Source of the DNA: Micromonospora sp. BL4
GTDB lineage: Bacteria; Actinomycetota; Actinomycetes; Mycobacteriales; Micromonosporaceae
Reading direction: 5' to 3'
Length of the DNA stretch: 50,062 nt
NCBI RefSeq assembly: GCF_003667505.1
Contig: NZ_RCVJ01000077.1
Span: 1 to 50,062 of the forward strand
Below the pieces are notes generated by a model, which saw only the letters and a list, made by a program, of their open reading frames with translations, did no database searches and was not told where the DNA came from. This document shows, piece by piece, positions 25,671 through 34,732 of this stretch; within the stretch, counting starts at the first letter, position 1; the number at the start of each line of letters is the position of its first letter. Made by a program: the position numbers and the translations under genes.

Positions 25671-26728
25671 CGGACCTGTACATCCAGGACGTGACGCTGC
25701 GCGACGGCATGCACGCCATCGCCCACCGGTACACGGTCGAGCAGGTGCGCGCCATCGCCGCCGCGCTGGACGCCGCCGGGGTGGCCGCGATCGAGGTGGC
25801 GCACGGCGACGGGCTCGCCGGCTCCAGCGTCAACTACGGCCACGGCGCGGCCAGCGACGCAGAGTGGATCTCGGCGGCCGCCGAGGTGCTGACCACGGCG
25901 AAGCTGACGACCCTGCTGCTGCCGGGCATCGGCACCATCGCCGACCTGAAGGCGGCGAAGGCGCTCGGGGTGACGAGCGTCCGCATCGCCACCCACTGCA
26001 CCGAGGCCGACATCTCCGCCCAGCACATCTCCTGGGCGCGGGAGAACGGTATGGACGTGGCCGGGTTCCTGATGATGTCGCACATGAACGACCCGGCCGG
26101 GTTGGCCGGGCAGGCCAAGCTGATGGAGTCGTACGGGGCGCACTGCGTCTACGTCACCGACTCCGGGGGCCGGCTGCTGATGTCCGACGTGGCGCAGCGC
26201 GTCGACGCGTACCGGCAGGTGCTGGAGCCGGAGACGCAGATCGGCATCCACGCCCACCACAACCTGTCCCTCGGGGTGGCCAACAGCGTGCTCGCCGTCG
26301 AACACGGCCGGGTCACCGGGTCCGCCCCGGCCGATGCCGACGCGGCACACGGCCGGACGGTGCGGGTGGACGCCTCCCTGGCCGGGATGGGCGCCGGCGC
26401 CGGCAACGCGCCGATGGAGGTCTTCGTCGCGGTCGCCGAGCTGCACGGCTGGAAGCACGGCTGCGACGTGTTCGCGCTGATGGACGCCGCCGACGACCTG
26501 GTCCGCCCGTTGCAGGACCGGCCGGTCCAGGTGGACCGGGAGACGCTCTCCCTGGGGTACGCCGGGGTCTACTCCAGCTTCCTGCGGCACGCCGAACGGG
26601 CGTCGGCGAAGTACGGCGTCGACGTCCGGTCGATCCTGGTCGAGCTGGGTCGGCGCCGGATGGTCGGCGGCCAGGAGGACATGATCGTGGACGTGGCGCT
26701 GGACCTCGCCGGCAAGGAGCAGTCATGA
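25667..26728 (+). CDS. mhpE: 4-Hydroxy-2-oxovalerate aldolase
   Basis: 353 aa class II (metal-dependent) aldolase of the DmpG/BphI type. It splits 4-hydroxy-2-oxovalerate into pyruvate and acetaldehyde. Seen: LRDGMHA with Arg12, Asp13 and His16; [14 protein letters not shown]; metal-binding His195 and His197 ([14 protein letters not shown]); [13 protein letters not shown]; and the C-terminal communication domain that contacts the dehydrogenase partner. Start overlaps mhpF; stop overlaps the decarboxylase start. Confidence 0.95.
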   Translation: MTDLYIQDVTLRDGMHAIAHRYTVEQVRAIAAALDAAGVAAIEVAHGDGLAGSSVNYGHGAASDAEWISAAAEVLTTAKLTTLLLPGIGTIADLKAAKALGVTSVRIATHCTEADISAQHISWARENGMDVAGFLMMSHMNDPAGLAGQAKLMESYGAHCVYVTDSGGRLLMSDVAQRVDAYRQVLEPETQIGIHAHHNLSLGVANSVLAVEHGRVTGSAPADADAAHGRTVRVDASLAGMGAGAGNAPMEVFVAVAELHGWKHGCDVFALMDAADDLVRPLQDRPVQVDRETLSLGYAGVYSSFLRHAERASAKYGVDVRSILVELGRRRMVGGQEDMIVDVALDLAGKEQS

Positions 26729-27498
26729 TCGGACCGGACATCGCGGGGATCGCCGAGAAGTTGGGCGCCGCCGCGGACACCGCCACCGCGATTCCGCAGC
26801 TCGCCGCCGAGGTGGGGCTGGACGTGCCGACCGCGTACGGGGTGCAGGCCGCGCTGGTGCAGCGCCGGTTGGACCGGGGCGAACGGCTGGTCGGGTTGAA
26901 GATGGGCCTGACCAGCCGGGCGAAGATGGCCCAGGTCGGCGTGGACGAGGTGATCTGGGGGCGGCTCACCGACACGATGCGGGTGCCCGACGGCGGCGCC
27001 GTCGACCCGACCGCGTACATCCACCCCCGGGTCGAGCCGGAGGTGGCGTTCCTGCTGGACCGGCTGCCCGAGCCGGGCGAGCCGGTCGGCGACTTCGCCT
27101 CGGCGGTCCGCGCGGTCGCCCCGGCCATCGAGCTGATCGACTCCCGGTACGCCGACTTCCGCTTCTCCCTCCCGGACGTGATCGCCGACAACACCTCGGC
27201 CGCCGCGTTCGTCATCGGGCCGTGGGCGCCGGTGCCGGCCGGGCTGGACAACCTCGGCGTGCTGCTGGAGGTCGACGGCCGGGTCGTCCAGGTCGGCTCG
27301 ACGGCAGCGATCCTCGGCGATCCGCGCCGGGCGCTCGACGAGGGCATCCGGCTGGCCGGCCGGCACGGCGTACGGCTGGAGTCCGGGTGGGTCTTCCTGG
27401 CCGGCGCCGCCACGGCGGCTGTCCCGCTTCGTCCCGGCGCCCACGTCCGTGCGGTCGTGGAGAAGCTCGGCACGGCGTCGCTGCGGGCCTCCGCGTGA
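26725..27498 (+). CDS. dmpH: 4-Oxalocrotonate decarboxylase
   Basis: 257 aa paralogue of the hydratase, DmpH/NbaG type. It decarboxylates 4-oxalocrotonate to 2-hydroxypenta-2,4-dienoate. Distinguishing motifs are [29 protein letters not shown], metal-site [31 protein letters not shown] and [11 protein letters not shown]. Start and stop both overlap neighbours (ATGA and GTGA). No 4-oxalocrotonate tautomerase gene is seen; deamination of 2-aminomuconate can give the needed oxo form directly, so one may not be required. Confidence 0.9.
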   Translation: MIGPDIAGIAEKLGAAADTATAIPQLAAEVGLDVPTAYGVQAALVQRRLDRGERLVGLKMGLTSRAKMAQVGVDEVIWGRLTDTMRVPDGGAVDPTAYIHPRVEPEVAFLLDRLPEPGEPVGDFASAVRAVAPAIELIDSRYADFRFSLPDVIADNTSAAAFVIGPWAPVPAGLDNLGVLLEVDGRVVQVGSTAAILGDPRRALDEGIRLAGRHGVRLESGWVFLAGAATAAVPLRPGAHVRAVVEKLGTASLRASA

Positions 27499-27917
27499 CC
27501 GCGCGGGTCGTGGCCGGCAAGGCCACACCGCGGGGGGCGTTTCCGCACGTCAAGGTCGCGGGCGGCTTCGTCTTCGTCTCCGGTACGTCGTCGCGGCGCC
27601 CGGACAACTCGTTCGCCGGTGTCGAGGTGGACGAGTTCGGGACCACGAACCTCGACATCCGGGTGCAGACGCGGGCGGTCATCGAGAACGTCCGGGATCT
27701 GCTGCGTTCGGTCGGCGCCGACCTGGCCGACCTCGTCCAGGTGACGTCGTACCTGGTCAACATGAACGACTTCGGTGGTTACAACGAGGTGTGGGCCGAG
27801 TTCTTCGACGCGTCGGGGCCGACCCGCACGACGGTGGCGGTGCACCAGTTGCCGCACCCGCACCTGCTCATCGAGATTCAGGCCGTGGCCCTTCTTCCCT
27901 CGGGAGGTCAGTCGTGA
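27495..27917 (+). CDS. nbaF: 2-Aminomuconate deaminase (RidA family)
   Basis: 140 aa RidA/YjgF-fold protein, about 10-15 residues longer than stand-alone RidA. Seen: [39 protein letters not shown], the conserved [17 protein letters not shown], and [20 protein letters not shown] with the usual Arg and terminal Glu. In this position, between decarboxylase and 3-HAA dioxygenase, it should be AmnD/NbaF, releasing ammonia from 2-aminomuconate. Overlapping GTGA starts at both ends support its operon role. Confidence 0.9.
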   Translation: MTARVVAGKATPRGAFPHVKVAGGFVFVSGTSSRRPDNSFAGVEVDEFGTTNLDIRVQTRAVIENVRDLLRSVGADLADLVQVTSYLVNMNDFGGYNEVWAEFFDASGPTRTTVAVHQLPHPHLLIEIQAVALLPSGGQS

Positions 27918-28438
27918 GTGAGATCGCCGAGCCGTTCAGTTTTCCGGGTTGGATCGCGGAGAACCAGCACCTGTTGAAGCCGCCGGTCGGCAACAAGGAG
28001 ATGTTCCCCGGCGGGGACGACTTCATCGTGATGGTGGTGGGCGGGCCCAACCAGCGCACCGACTTCCACGTGGACCCGTACGAGGAGTTCTTCTACCAGG
28101 TCAAGGGCAACATGCACATCAACCTGATGACCCCGGAGGGACCGCGTACGGTGCACGTGCGCGAGGGTCAGATGTGGATGCTGCCGCGGAACACCCCGCA
28201 CTCGCCGCAGCGGCCGGAGGCCGGCTCGATCGGTGTCGTGGTCGAGCGGGTCCGCGAGGAGGGCACGCTGGAGACGTTCCAGTGGTACTGCCCGGAGTGC
28301 GGGCACAAGGTGCACGAGGTGGAGTTGCAGGTCCGGGACATCGCCGCCGACCTGCCGCCGGTGTTCCAGGCGTTCTACGCCGACGAGGCCGCGCGCACCT
28401 GCGCCAACTGCGACACCCTGCACCCGGGCAAGGGCTGA
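27914..28438 (+). CDS. nbaC: 3-Hydroxyanthranilate 3,4-dioxygenase
   Basis: 174 aa cupin extradiol-type dioxygenase that opens 3-hydroxyanthranilate to 2-amino-3-carboxymuconate 6-semialdehyde. The catalytic Fe(II) ligands His52, Glu58 and His96 are visible ([19 protein letters not shown]), as are Arg48, Arg100 and Glu111. A rubredoxin-like second iron site is complete: Cys126/Cys129 and Cys163/Cys166. This matches the bacterial, not mammalian, form. GTG start overlaps the deaminase stop; the stop overlaps the decarboxylase start (TGATG). Confidence 0.96.
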   Translation: MSEIAEPFSFPGWIAENQHLLKPPVGNKEMFPGGDDFIVMVVGGPNQRTDFHVDPYEEFFYQVKGNMHINLMTPEGPRTVHVREGQMWMLPRNTPHSPQRPEAGSIGVVVERVREEGTLETFQWYCPECGHKVHEVELQVRDIAADLPPVFQAFYADEAARTCANCDTLHPGKG

Positions 28439-29439
28439 TGCCCGCACGCGTGGTCGATGTGCACACGCACGTCGTACCGAAGGGATGGCCGGACCTCGGC
28501 GCCGCGTGCGGTGGGTCCGGCTGGCCGTGGCTGCGGGTCGACTCCGAGCGGGCCGCGATGATCATGGTGGGGGATTCGGAGTTCCGGTCGGTCGGCGCCG
28601 AGTGTTGGGACGCGGCGAGCCGACTGGCCGACATGGACGCGGACGGCGTGCACGTGCAGGTCGTGTCGCCGACCCCGGTCTTCTTCAGCTACGACCGCCC
28701 CGCCGACCAGGCGGTGAAGGTGGCCCGGATCTTCAACGACCTGACCCTGGAGGTCACCGCGGGCGGCGGCGACCGGCTGGTGCCGTTCTGCCAGGTGCCG
28801 TTGCAGGACGCGGACGCCGCCTGCGCCGAACTGGACCGCTGCCTGGCCGCCGGGCACGTCGGCGTGGAGATCGGCAACCACGTCGGTGACCGGGACCTCG
28901 ACGACGCCGGCGTGGTCACCTTCCTCCAGCACTGCGCCGAGGTGGGCGCGCCGGTCTTCGTCCATCCGTGGGACATGCCGGGCGGCCCCCGGCTGGACCG
29001 GTGGATGGCCCGCTGGCTCACCGGGATGCCCGCCGAGACGCACCTGTCGGTGCTGGCCATGATCCTGGGCGGCGTCTTCGACCGGGTGCCGGAGACGTTA
29101 CGGATCTGCTTCGCGCACGGCGGCGGCAGCTTCCCGTTCTGGCTGGGCCGCGCCGACAACGCCTGGCACCGCCGCGGCGACCTGGTCCGTGGCGCGTCGG
29201 CGGCTCCGCCCAGCAGCTACGTCGACCGGTTCAGCGTCGACTCGGTGGTCTTCGCGCCGCCCGCGCTGCGCCTGCTGGTCGACACCATGGGGGAGGACCG
29301 GGTGCTGGTCGGCAGCGACTACCCGTACCCCCTGGGTGAGCGGCCGGCCGGCGCGGTGGTCCGCGCGGCCGACTTCCTCACCGACGACCAGCGCGACAAG
29401 CTCCTCTCCACCAACGCCCTGCGCTTCCTGCACGGCTGA
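28438..29439 (+). CDS. nbaD: 2-Amino-3-carboxymuconate-6-semialdehyde decarboxylase
   Basis: 333 aa amidohydrolase-superfamily decarboxylase (ACMSD). All expected zinc/catalytic residues are seen: His9 and His11 (VDVHTH), His176 (FVHPWD), His227 (CFAHGGG), Asp294 (GSDYPYPLG). It diverts the unstable ring-opening product away from spontaneous closure to quinolinate (NAD precursor) and toward energy metabolism. Last gene of the overlapping run; a large hairpin follows at 29458-29506. Confidence 0.96.
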   Translation: MPARVVDVHTHVVPKGWPDLGAACGGSGWPWLRVDSERAAMIMVGDSEFRSVGAECWDAASRLADMDADGVHVQVVSPTPVFFSYDRPADQAVKVARIFNDLTLEVTAGGGDRLVPFCQVPLQDADAACAELDRCLAAGHVGVEIGNHVGDRDLDDAGVVTFLQHCAEVGAPVFVHPWDMPGGPRLDRWMARWLTGMPAETHLSVLAMILGGVFDRVPETLRICFAHGGGSFPFWLGRADNAWHRRGDLVRGASAAPPSSYVDRFSVDSVVFAPPALRLLVDTMGEDRVLVGSDYPYPLGERPAGAVVRAADFLTDDQRDKLLSTNALRFLHG

Positions 29440-29457
29440 CGCGGTCGGTGCAGGAGC

Positions 29458-29506
29458 AGATCGTGGACACTTCCCGTCCTCCGCGAACGGAAAGTGTCCA
29501 AGATCT
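29458..29506. repeat. 20-bp inverted repeat after the tryptophan operon
   Basis: Arms 29458-29477 (AGATCGTGGACACTTCCCGT) and 29487-29506 pair with only two mismatches around a 9-base loop. No T-tract follows. It could terminate the ten-gene operon or be a copy of a dispersed intergenic palindrome; its arms begin with GATC-containing sequence, as do the repeats at 799-865 and 43461-43540. Confidence 0.8.
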
Positions 29507-29610
29507 ACGTGTCGGCGGGCCGCGCGCCGGGGTGGGAGTCTGATTGGCCCGTCTCCGGTCGTCGGCGCGTGTCGAGTGCACCGAGGGCTGACGGGCGGCA
29601 GGATGACGGG

Positions 29611-31074
29611 ATGGCCGAGCCGCACGACCTGACCGCGTTGGAGCAGGCCGCCGCCCTGGCGCGCGGCGAGCTGTCCAGCGGGGACCTGGTCGAGCACTAC
29701 CTGCGCCGGGTGGCGGCGATCGGCGACACCGTGGGCGCGTTCGTCACGCTCACTCCGGAACTGGCCCGGGAGGCCGCCCACGCGGCCGACGCCGTGCCCG
29801 CCGAGGGACGTGGCCCACTGCACGGCGTACCGACCGCGATCAAGGACTTGACTCTCACCGCAGGGGTCCGCACCACCTTCGGGTCGGCCGCCTTCGTCGA
29901 CTTCGTACCGCCGGTCGACGCCGACGTGGTCCGGTTCATCAAGGCCGCCGGTCTGGTGAGCCTGGGTAAGACGACGTGCTCCGAGCTGGGCTGTTCGCTC
30001 TACTCGGAGGGCCGGGTCGCGCCACCGGCGCGCAATCCGTGGCAGCTCGCGTACACCGCCGGCGGGTCCAGCGGCGGCGCGGCGGCGGCGGTGGCGGCCG
30101 GGCTGGTCCCGGTCGCCCAGGGCTCCGACGGCGGCGGCTCGCTGCGCATCCCGGCGTCGCTCTGCGGCCTGGTCGGCTACAAGCCCAGCCGTGGCCTGGT
30201 CTCCGGCGGGCCGCTCGGCTCCGGCGCGTTCGGCCTGCCCACCAGCGGGCCGCTCGGCCGCACCGTCACGGACGTCGCCGCGCTGCTCGACGTCATGGCC
30301 GTGCCGGTGCCCGGTGAGCCCTACCTGCCGCCGGCCGCGCCGTCCGGGGGCTACCTGGCCGCCGCCCGCCGGGCCGAGCCCGGCCGACTGCGGATCGGCC
30401 GGTTCACCACCCCGATGCTCGCCGACGAACCGGTGCACCCCGACTGCGTGGCCGCCGTGGACCGGGCGACCGCGCTGCTCACCGCCGCCGGCCACGAGGT
30501 GGTCGAGGTGCCCGCGCCGCTCGGGCCGGAGGCGTGGCCGCTGTTCGAAATCATCTGGTACGTGCTGGCGCTGGCCCCGGTGCCGCCGCAGCGGGAGTCG
30601 GAGCTGCTGCCGCTGACCCGGCTGCTGCGGGCCCGGGGCGCCGAGGTCTCCGCCGGCACCCTGGCCGCCACCCTCGGCGAGTTGCAGGCCCAGGTCCGCC
30701 TGGGCGCCCGCCGCACCGCCAACTGTGACCTGCTGCTCTGCCCCACCCTGGCCGCGCCGCAGGCACCCGTCGGCTGGTTCACAGCGGACGGTGACCCGGC
30801 GGCCGATTTCGACCGGCAACGCCGCTTCTCGCCCTACTGCGCCATCTTCAACGTCACCGGCGATCCCTCGGTGTCCCTGCCGCTGGGCACGACCACCGAC
30901 GGTCTGCCCGTCGGGGTGCTGCTCACCGGCCGGTACGGCGACGACGCGCGGCTCATCGCGGCCGCTGCGCAACTGGAAAACTTGAGTGACGGATGGGATC
31001 GGCACCCCGCAATCTGGCGGGCCGTCGACTCCGCTAACGTGAATGGCGACGGAGTCGACCGGTCGTCATCATGA
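29611..31074 (+). CDS. Amidase-signature family hydrolase
   Basis: 487 aa. The Ser-cisSer-Lys triad is intact: Lys78 (PTAIKDL), Ser153 (TAGGSSGG) and nucleophile Ser177 ([11 protein letters not shown]). Length and layout match GatA-like amidases, but no gatB or gatC is adjacent, so it is a stand-alone amidase. Because N-formylkynurenine formamidase is the only step missing from the upstream operon, this gene is a candidate for it; known formamidases belong to other folds, so this is speculative. Start ATG at 29611 chosen: the 39 codons upstream in the same frame overlap the hairpin region and look non-coding. Confidence 0.85.
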   Translation: MAEPHDLTALEQAAALARGELSSGDLVEHYLRRVAAIGDTVGAFVTLTPELAREAAHAADAVPAEGRGPLHGVPTAIKDLTLTAGVRTTFGSAAFVDFVPPVDADVVRFIKAAGLVSLGKTTCSELGCSLYSEGRVAPPARNPWQLAYTAGGSSGGAAAAVAAGLVPVAQGSDGGGSLRIPASLCGLVGYKPSRGLVSGGPLGSGAFGLPTSGPLGRTVTDVAALLDVMAVPVPGEPYLPPAAPSGGYLAAARRAEPGRLRIGRFTTPMLADEPVHPDCVAAVDRATALLTAAGHEVVEVPAPLGPEAWPLFEIIWYVLALAPVPPQRESELLPLTRLLRARGAEVSAGTLAATLGELQAQVRLGARRTANCDLLLCPTLAAPQAPVGWFTADGDPAADFDRQRRFSPYCAIFNVTGDPSVSLPLGTTTDGLPVGVLLTGRYGDDARLIAAAAQLENLSDGWDRHPAIWRAVDSANVNGDGVDRSSS

Positions 31075-31122
31075 TCGTTCACCCGACCCGGTTGTTCGAG
31101 GTCCTTCTTCCGCCTGGGGGCG

Positions 31123-31449
31123 TTGGGATTGTCTGTTACCGAGACATTGCTGGTCTTCGTCGGCATCCCGGCGGCGGCGGTGCTGGTGATCGCCGGCCTG
31201 GCGTACGCCGGCAGTCGCGGCGCTGGTAGCGCCGGCGGTGGTGGTGGTGGCTCCAAGCGCTACCGGCCGGGCCGGCCCTTCGACTTCACTCCGGTCTGGT
31301 TCCTGGGCCGCCCGGAGCAGCTGGCCGACTCGGCCGGCACCGCGCTGGCGGCGGGCGCGCAGGCGCCGGCGCTGACCAGCCACAAGCTTGAGCAGGCCAG
31401 CGTCGAGGCGCCGGCCGGTGGAACCGGAGGCGCAAGTGACCGTTGGTGA
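31123..31449 (+). CDS. CtaJ-like small membrane protein
   Basis: About 108 aa. One TM helix (ETLLVFVGIPAAAVLVIAGLAYAG), a glycine-serine linker, then SKRYRPGRPFDFTPVWFLGRPEQ and a variable tail. The RYRPGRPFxFxPVWFL block is what I associate with the actinobacterial aa3-type oxidase accessory subunit CtaJ; this rests on memory. Start is uncertain: TTG at 31123 or 31129 (the latter gives LSVTETLLVF). The end overlaps the DUF5130 gene by 14 bp, a pairing expected for this neighbourhood. Confidence 0.7.
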   Translation: MGLSVTETLLVFVGIPAAAVLVIAGLAYAGSRGAGSAGGGGGGSKRYRPGRPFDFTPVWFLGRPEQLADSAGTALAAGAQAPALTSHKLEQASVEAPAGGTGGASDRW

Positions 31450-31843
31450 GGAGCAGACCGGGACGGCGAATCCGCCCGAGGTGCTGGACGGGCCGTTCAC
31501 GACCCGCCAGTTGCTGCGCATCGACGAGGCGCTGCGCCTGGCCGACCAGGGCACCGGCCTGGTCTTCTCGGTCTTCGTCGGCGGTCTCGACGAGCCGGTC
31601 CGGGAGCACGCCCAGCGGCTGCACCGCCAGCTCGCCAACCCCGACCGGTCGGTGCTGATCGCGGTGTCGCCCAACCAGCGGCAGTTGGAGGTCGTCACCG
31701 GGCGGCACGCCCGCAAGCGCATCCCCGACACGTACGCCAAGCTGGCCGCGCTCTCCATGGTCGGGGCGTTCAGCGGGGGCGACCTGGCCGGCGGCATCAT
31801 CAACGGCCTCGACCAGCTCGCCAGCCACGCCGGCAAGGGCTGA
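31436..31843 (+). CDS. DUF5130 family protein
   Basis: 135 aa from GTG at 31436, with GGAGG at 31426-31430. A soluble TPM-like alpha/beta fold is suggested: ALRLADQGTGLVFSVFVGGLDEP, LANPDRSVLIAVSPNQRQLEVVTG, then helices RIPDTYAKLAALSMVGAFSGG and DLAGGIINGLDQLA. The family is conserved in actinobacteria; role unknown. Starting inside the CtaJ-like gene supports coupled expression. Followed by a strong terminator. Confidence 0.8.
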   Translation: MTVGEEQTGTANPPEVLDGPFTTRQLLRIDEALRLADQGTGLVFSVFVGGLDEPVREHAQRLHRQLANPDRSVLIAVSPNQRQLEVVTGRHARKRIPDTYAKLAALSMVGAFSGGDLAGGIINGLDQLASHAGKG

Positions 31844-31858
31844 GCGCAACTCGTACGA

Positions 31859-31894
31859 CGAAGCCCGGCCCGCTGACCAGCGGGCCGGGCTTCG
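31859..31894. terminator. Strong bidirectional terminator
   Basis: A perfect 16-bp stem (31859-31874 with 31879-31894) around a GACC loop. It lies between the DUF5130 gene (+) and pepN (-), which converge. Confidence 0.85.
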
Positions 31895-31961
31895 GTCTGT
31901 GCGGGGGCTGGCGAGGGTCGGCGCGGGCTTCCACCCACGCCGACCCCTCTGTCGTACGTGA

Positions 31962-34520
31962 TCAGGCGATCTGGGCGTCCTTCGCGCGGGCCTTGAGCGC
32001 CCGCATGACGCCGTCGCGGCCCTCGGCGACGAGCCGGCGCAGCGGGCCGGGGTGCCCGTCGCCGGCCAGCCACGCGTCGGTGGCCGCCACCGTGTCGTCC
32101 TCCACCAGGTAGGTCGGGTACGCCAGCTGGGCGAACTCCTGCGCCGGCTCGCTGTCCCGGGTGGCCCACACCTGGCCGACCGCCGCGAAGTACCGCTCCC
32201 GGTACGGGGCGACCAGCTCCACCTGCGCCGGGTGGGCGAAACCCTGCAACAGCGCCCGGTGCCGCCAGTTGGGCAGCGCGTCGGGGCCGGTCAGCAGCGC
32301 CCACACGGCGGCCTTGTTCTCCGCGGTCGGCACCAGCGCGTGCGCGTACGCGGCCTCCCGCTCGCCGCTGGCGGTGCGGTCACCGGCCAGCTCCGCCTCG
32401 ATCTCGGCCGCGCCGGCCGCACCGTTGGCCACCAGCGCGCCGAGCACCGTCCACCGCAGCTCGGTGTCGACGGTCAGCCCGGCCGGCACGCCGGAGCCGT
32501 CCAGCCAACCGCGCAGGGTCGCCAGGTCCTCCTCGGAGCGGGCCGCCGAGGCGTACGCCCGGGCCCAGGCCAGCTGGAAGCCGCTGCCCGACTCGGCCGC
32601 CGCGAGCGCGTCCCGCGCCGTGCGGGCCAGCTCGGCCCAGCCGGTCGGCGCCCACGCGGGGTCGGCGTACAGGGTGAGCGTGGTGGTCGCCTGCCGCAGG
32701 GTGGCGGTGACCAGGTTGATGTCGGTCTCGGCGGGCAGCCCGCTGACCACCAGCGCCACGTAGTCGCGGGCCGCCAGCTCGGCGTCCCGGGTCATGTCCC
32801 ACGCCGCGGTCCAGCACAGGGCCCGGGCCAGCGACGACTCGAAGCCGCCGATGTGCTGCACCACCGCGGCCATCGACCGGTCGTCGAGGCGCAGCTTGGT
32901 GTAGCTCAGGTCGTCGTCGTTGAGCAGCAGCACGTCGGCCGCGCGGACGCCGCGCAGCTCGGCGAGGTCGGTCCGCTCGCCGGTCACGTCCACCTCGTGC
33001 CGCTCGCGGCGGACCAGCCGCCCGTCGGTCAGGTCGTACAGGCCCACGCCGATGCGGTGCGTCCGCAGCGTCGGGTACGCGGCCGGCGCCTCCTGCCGGA
33101 TGACGACCTGCTGGTACGTGCCGTCCGCGCCGATGGTCACCTCCGGCCGCAGCGTGTTGACCTGCGCGGTCTCCAGCCACTGCGCGGCGAACTTGCGCAG
33201 CTCCCGGCCGGAGGCCGCCTCCAGCTCGGTGAGCAGGTCGTCGAAGGTGGCGTTGCCCCAGGCGTGCTTGCCGAAGTATGCCCGCAGCCCGGCCACGAAC
33301 GGCTCCTCACCCACGTACGCGACGAGCTGCTTGAGCACGCTCGCGCCCTTGGCGTAGGTGATGCCGTCGAAGTTGACCTCCACGGCTTCCATGTCCGGCA
33401 TCTCGGTGTAGACCGGGTGGGTGGAGGAGAGCTGGTCCTGCCGGTAGCCCCAGTTCTTCCGGATGGACAGGAACGTCGTCCACGCCTCGGTGAACCGGGT
33501 GGCGTTGGTGTTGCACCAGTGGCTGGCCCACTCGGCGAACGACTCGTTCAGCCACAGGTCGTTCCACCAGCGCATGGTGACCAGGTCGCCGAACCACATG
33601 TGGGCCATCTCGTGCAGGATCGTGTTGGCGCGCTGCTCGTACTCGAAATCGGTGACCTGGGAGCGGAACAGGTAGTGCGACTCGGCGTGCGTCACGCAGC
33701 CGAAGTTCTCCATCGCGCCGGCGTTGAAGTCGGGCACCCAGAGCTGGTCGTACTTCGGCAGCGGGTAGCGCACCCCGAACTTCTCGTGGAAGAAGTCGAA
33801 GCCCTGCTTGGTGATCAGGAACAGGTCGTCCGAGTCGAGGTACGGCGCCATCGACGCCCGGCAGAACGCGCCCAGGTCGATGCCGTCGTGGGTGTCGCGC
33901 ACCTCGTGGTACGGCCCGGCGCAGAGCGCCGTGATGTACGTGCTCATCCGGGGCGACTCGGTGAAGTGGAGGGTCTTGAGCCCCTCACCCGCCGGCTCCT
34001 CACTCTGCACCGGCATGTTGGACACCACCCGCCAGTGCGCCGGCACGGTGGCGTGCCAGGTGTACACGCTCTTCAGGTCCGGCTGGTCGAAGCAGGCGAA
34101 GACCCGCTGCGCGTCGGCCGTCTCGAACTGGCTGTAGAGGTACGTCTCGCCGTCCACCGGGTCGACCGTGCGGTGCAGACCCTGACCGCTGTTGGAGTAG
34201 CCGAAGTCGGCCTCGACCACCAGGGTGTTCTCGCTGTCCAGCCCGGACAGGGTCAGGCCCTTCTCGGCCGACCAGTCGGACAGGTCGACCGGAGCGCCGT
34301 TCAACGTGGCGGAACGCACCGCATCGGCGGCCACCTCGATGAAGGTGCTCGCGCCCGGCTCGGCGCAACGGAATCGGACCTCGGTCGTCGACCGGAACGT
34401 GCGGCCGTCGGCCGCCAGCACGGCGGTCGACAGGTCCAGGCTGATGTCGTACCCCGTCACGTCGAGCAGGCGGGCCCGCTCGGTCGCCTCCACCTGCGTC
34501 AGGTTGCGCACTCCCGGCAC
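31962..34520 (-). CDS. pepN: Aminopeptidase N (M1 family)
   Basis: 852 aa zinc aminopeptidase. Seen: GAMENFG exopeptidase motif about residues 266-272, zinc site HEMAHMWFGD with His303/Glu304/His307 and the downstream NESFAEW Glu, and an ERAP1-like C-terminal helical domain. Cytosolic, broad N-terminal peptide trimming that would complete Clp-mediated degradation. Start GTG at 34520 (PGVRNLTQVEA) chosen because GGAG lies 7 bp upstream; a longer reading to 34640 adds an unconserved arginine-rich stretch. The product then has the usual actinobacterial length. Convergent with DUF5130, divergent from the Rv2466c-like gene. Confidence 0.95.
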   Translation of the reverse strand: MPGVRNLTQVEATERARLLDVTGYDISLDLSTAVLAADGRTFRSTTEVRFRCAEPGASTFIEVAADAVRSATLNGAPVDLSDWSAEKGLTLSGLDSENTLVVEADFGYSNSGQGLHRTVDPVDGETYLYSQFETADAQRVFACFDQPDLKSVYTWHATVPAHWRVVSNMPVQSEEPAGEGLKTLHFTESPRMSTYITALCAGPYHEVRDTHDGIDLGAFCRASMAPYLDSDDLFLITKQGFDFFHEKFGVRYPLPKYDQLWVPDFNAGAMENFGCVTHAESHYLFRSQVTDFEYEQRANTILHEMAHMWFGDLVTMRWWNDLWLNESFAEWASHWCNTNATRFTEAWTTFLSIRKNWGYRQDQLSSTHPVYTEMPDMEAVEVNFDGITYAKGASVLKQLVAYVGEEPFVAGLRAYFGKHAWGNATFDDLLTELEAASGRELRKFAAQWLETAQVNTLRPEVTIGADGTYQQVVIRQEAPAAYPTLRTHRIGVGLYDLTDGRLVRRERHEVDVTGERTDLAELRGVRAADVLLLNDDDLSYTKLRLDDRSMAAVVQHIGGFESSLARALCWTAAWDMTRDAELAARDYVALVVSGLPAETDINLVTATLRQATTTLTLYADPAWAPTGWAELARTARDALAAAESGSGFQLAWARAYASAARSEEDLATLRGWLDGSGVPAGLTVDTELRWTVLGALVANGAAGAAEIEAELAGDRTASGEREAAYAHALVPTAENKAAVWALLTGPDALPNWRHRALLQGFAHPAQVELVAPYRERYFAAVGQVWATRDSEPAQEFAQLAYPTYLVEDDTVAATDAWLAGDGHPGPLRRLVAEGRDGVMRALKARAKDAQIA

Positions 34521-34732
34521 TGTTCGTCTCCATCCCACATCTCGCCGTACGCCCGGCGGCGCCCGTCTGCCGACCGCCCGTGGCGGCCGGTCCGGAACCG
34601 AGTCTTCCACGTACCGGTAGCCGGCGGTGGCCGAGGTCACGCTCTGATTCGGGTGCCGGCCGGCGCGGGCCGGGGTGAAGATTCGTGGAGACGCCGGATC
34701 GCCGGCGCCACCTGTCGCGAAGGGACCTCACC

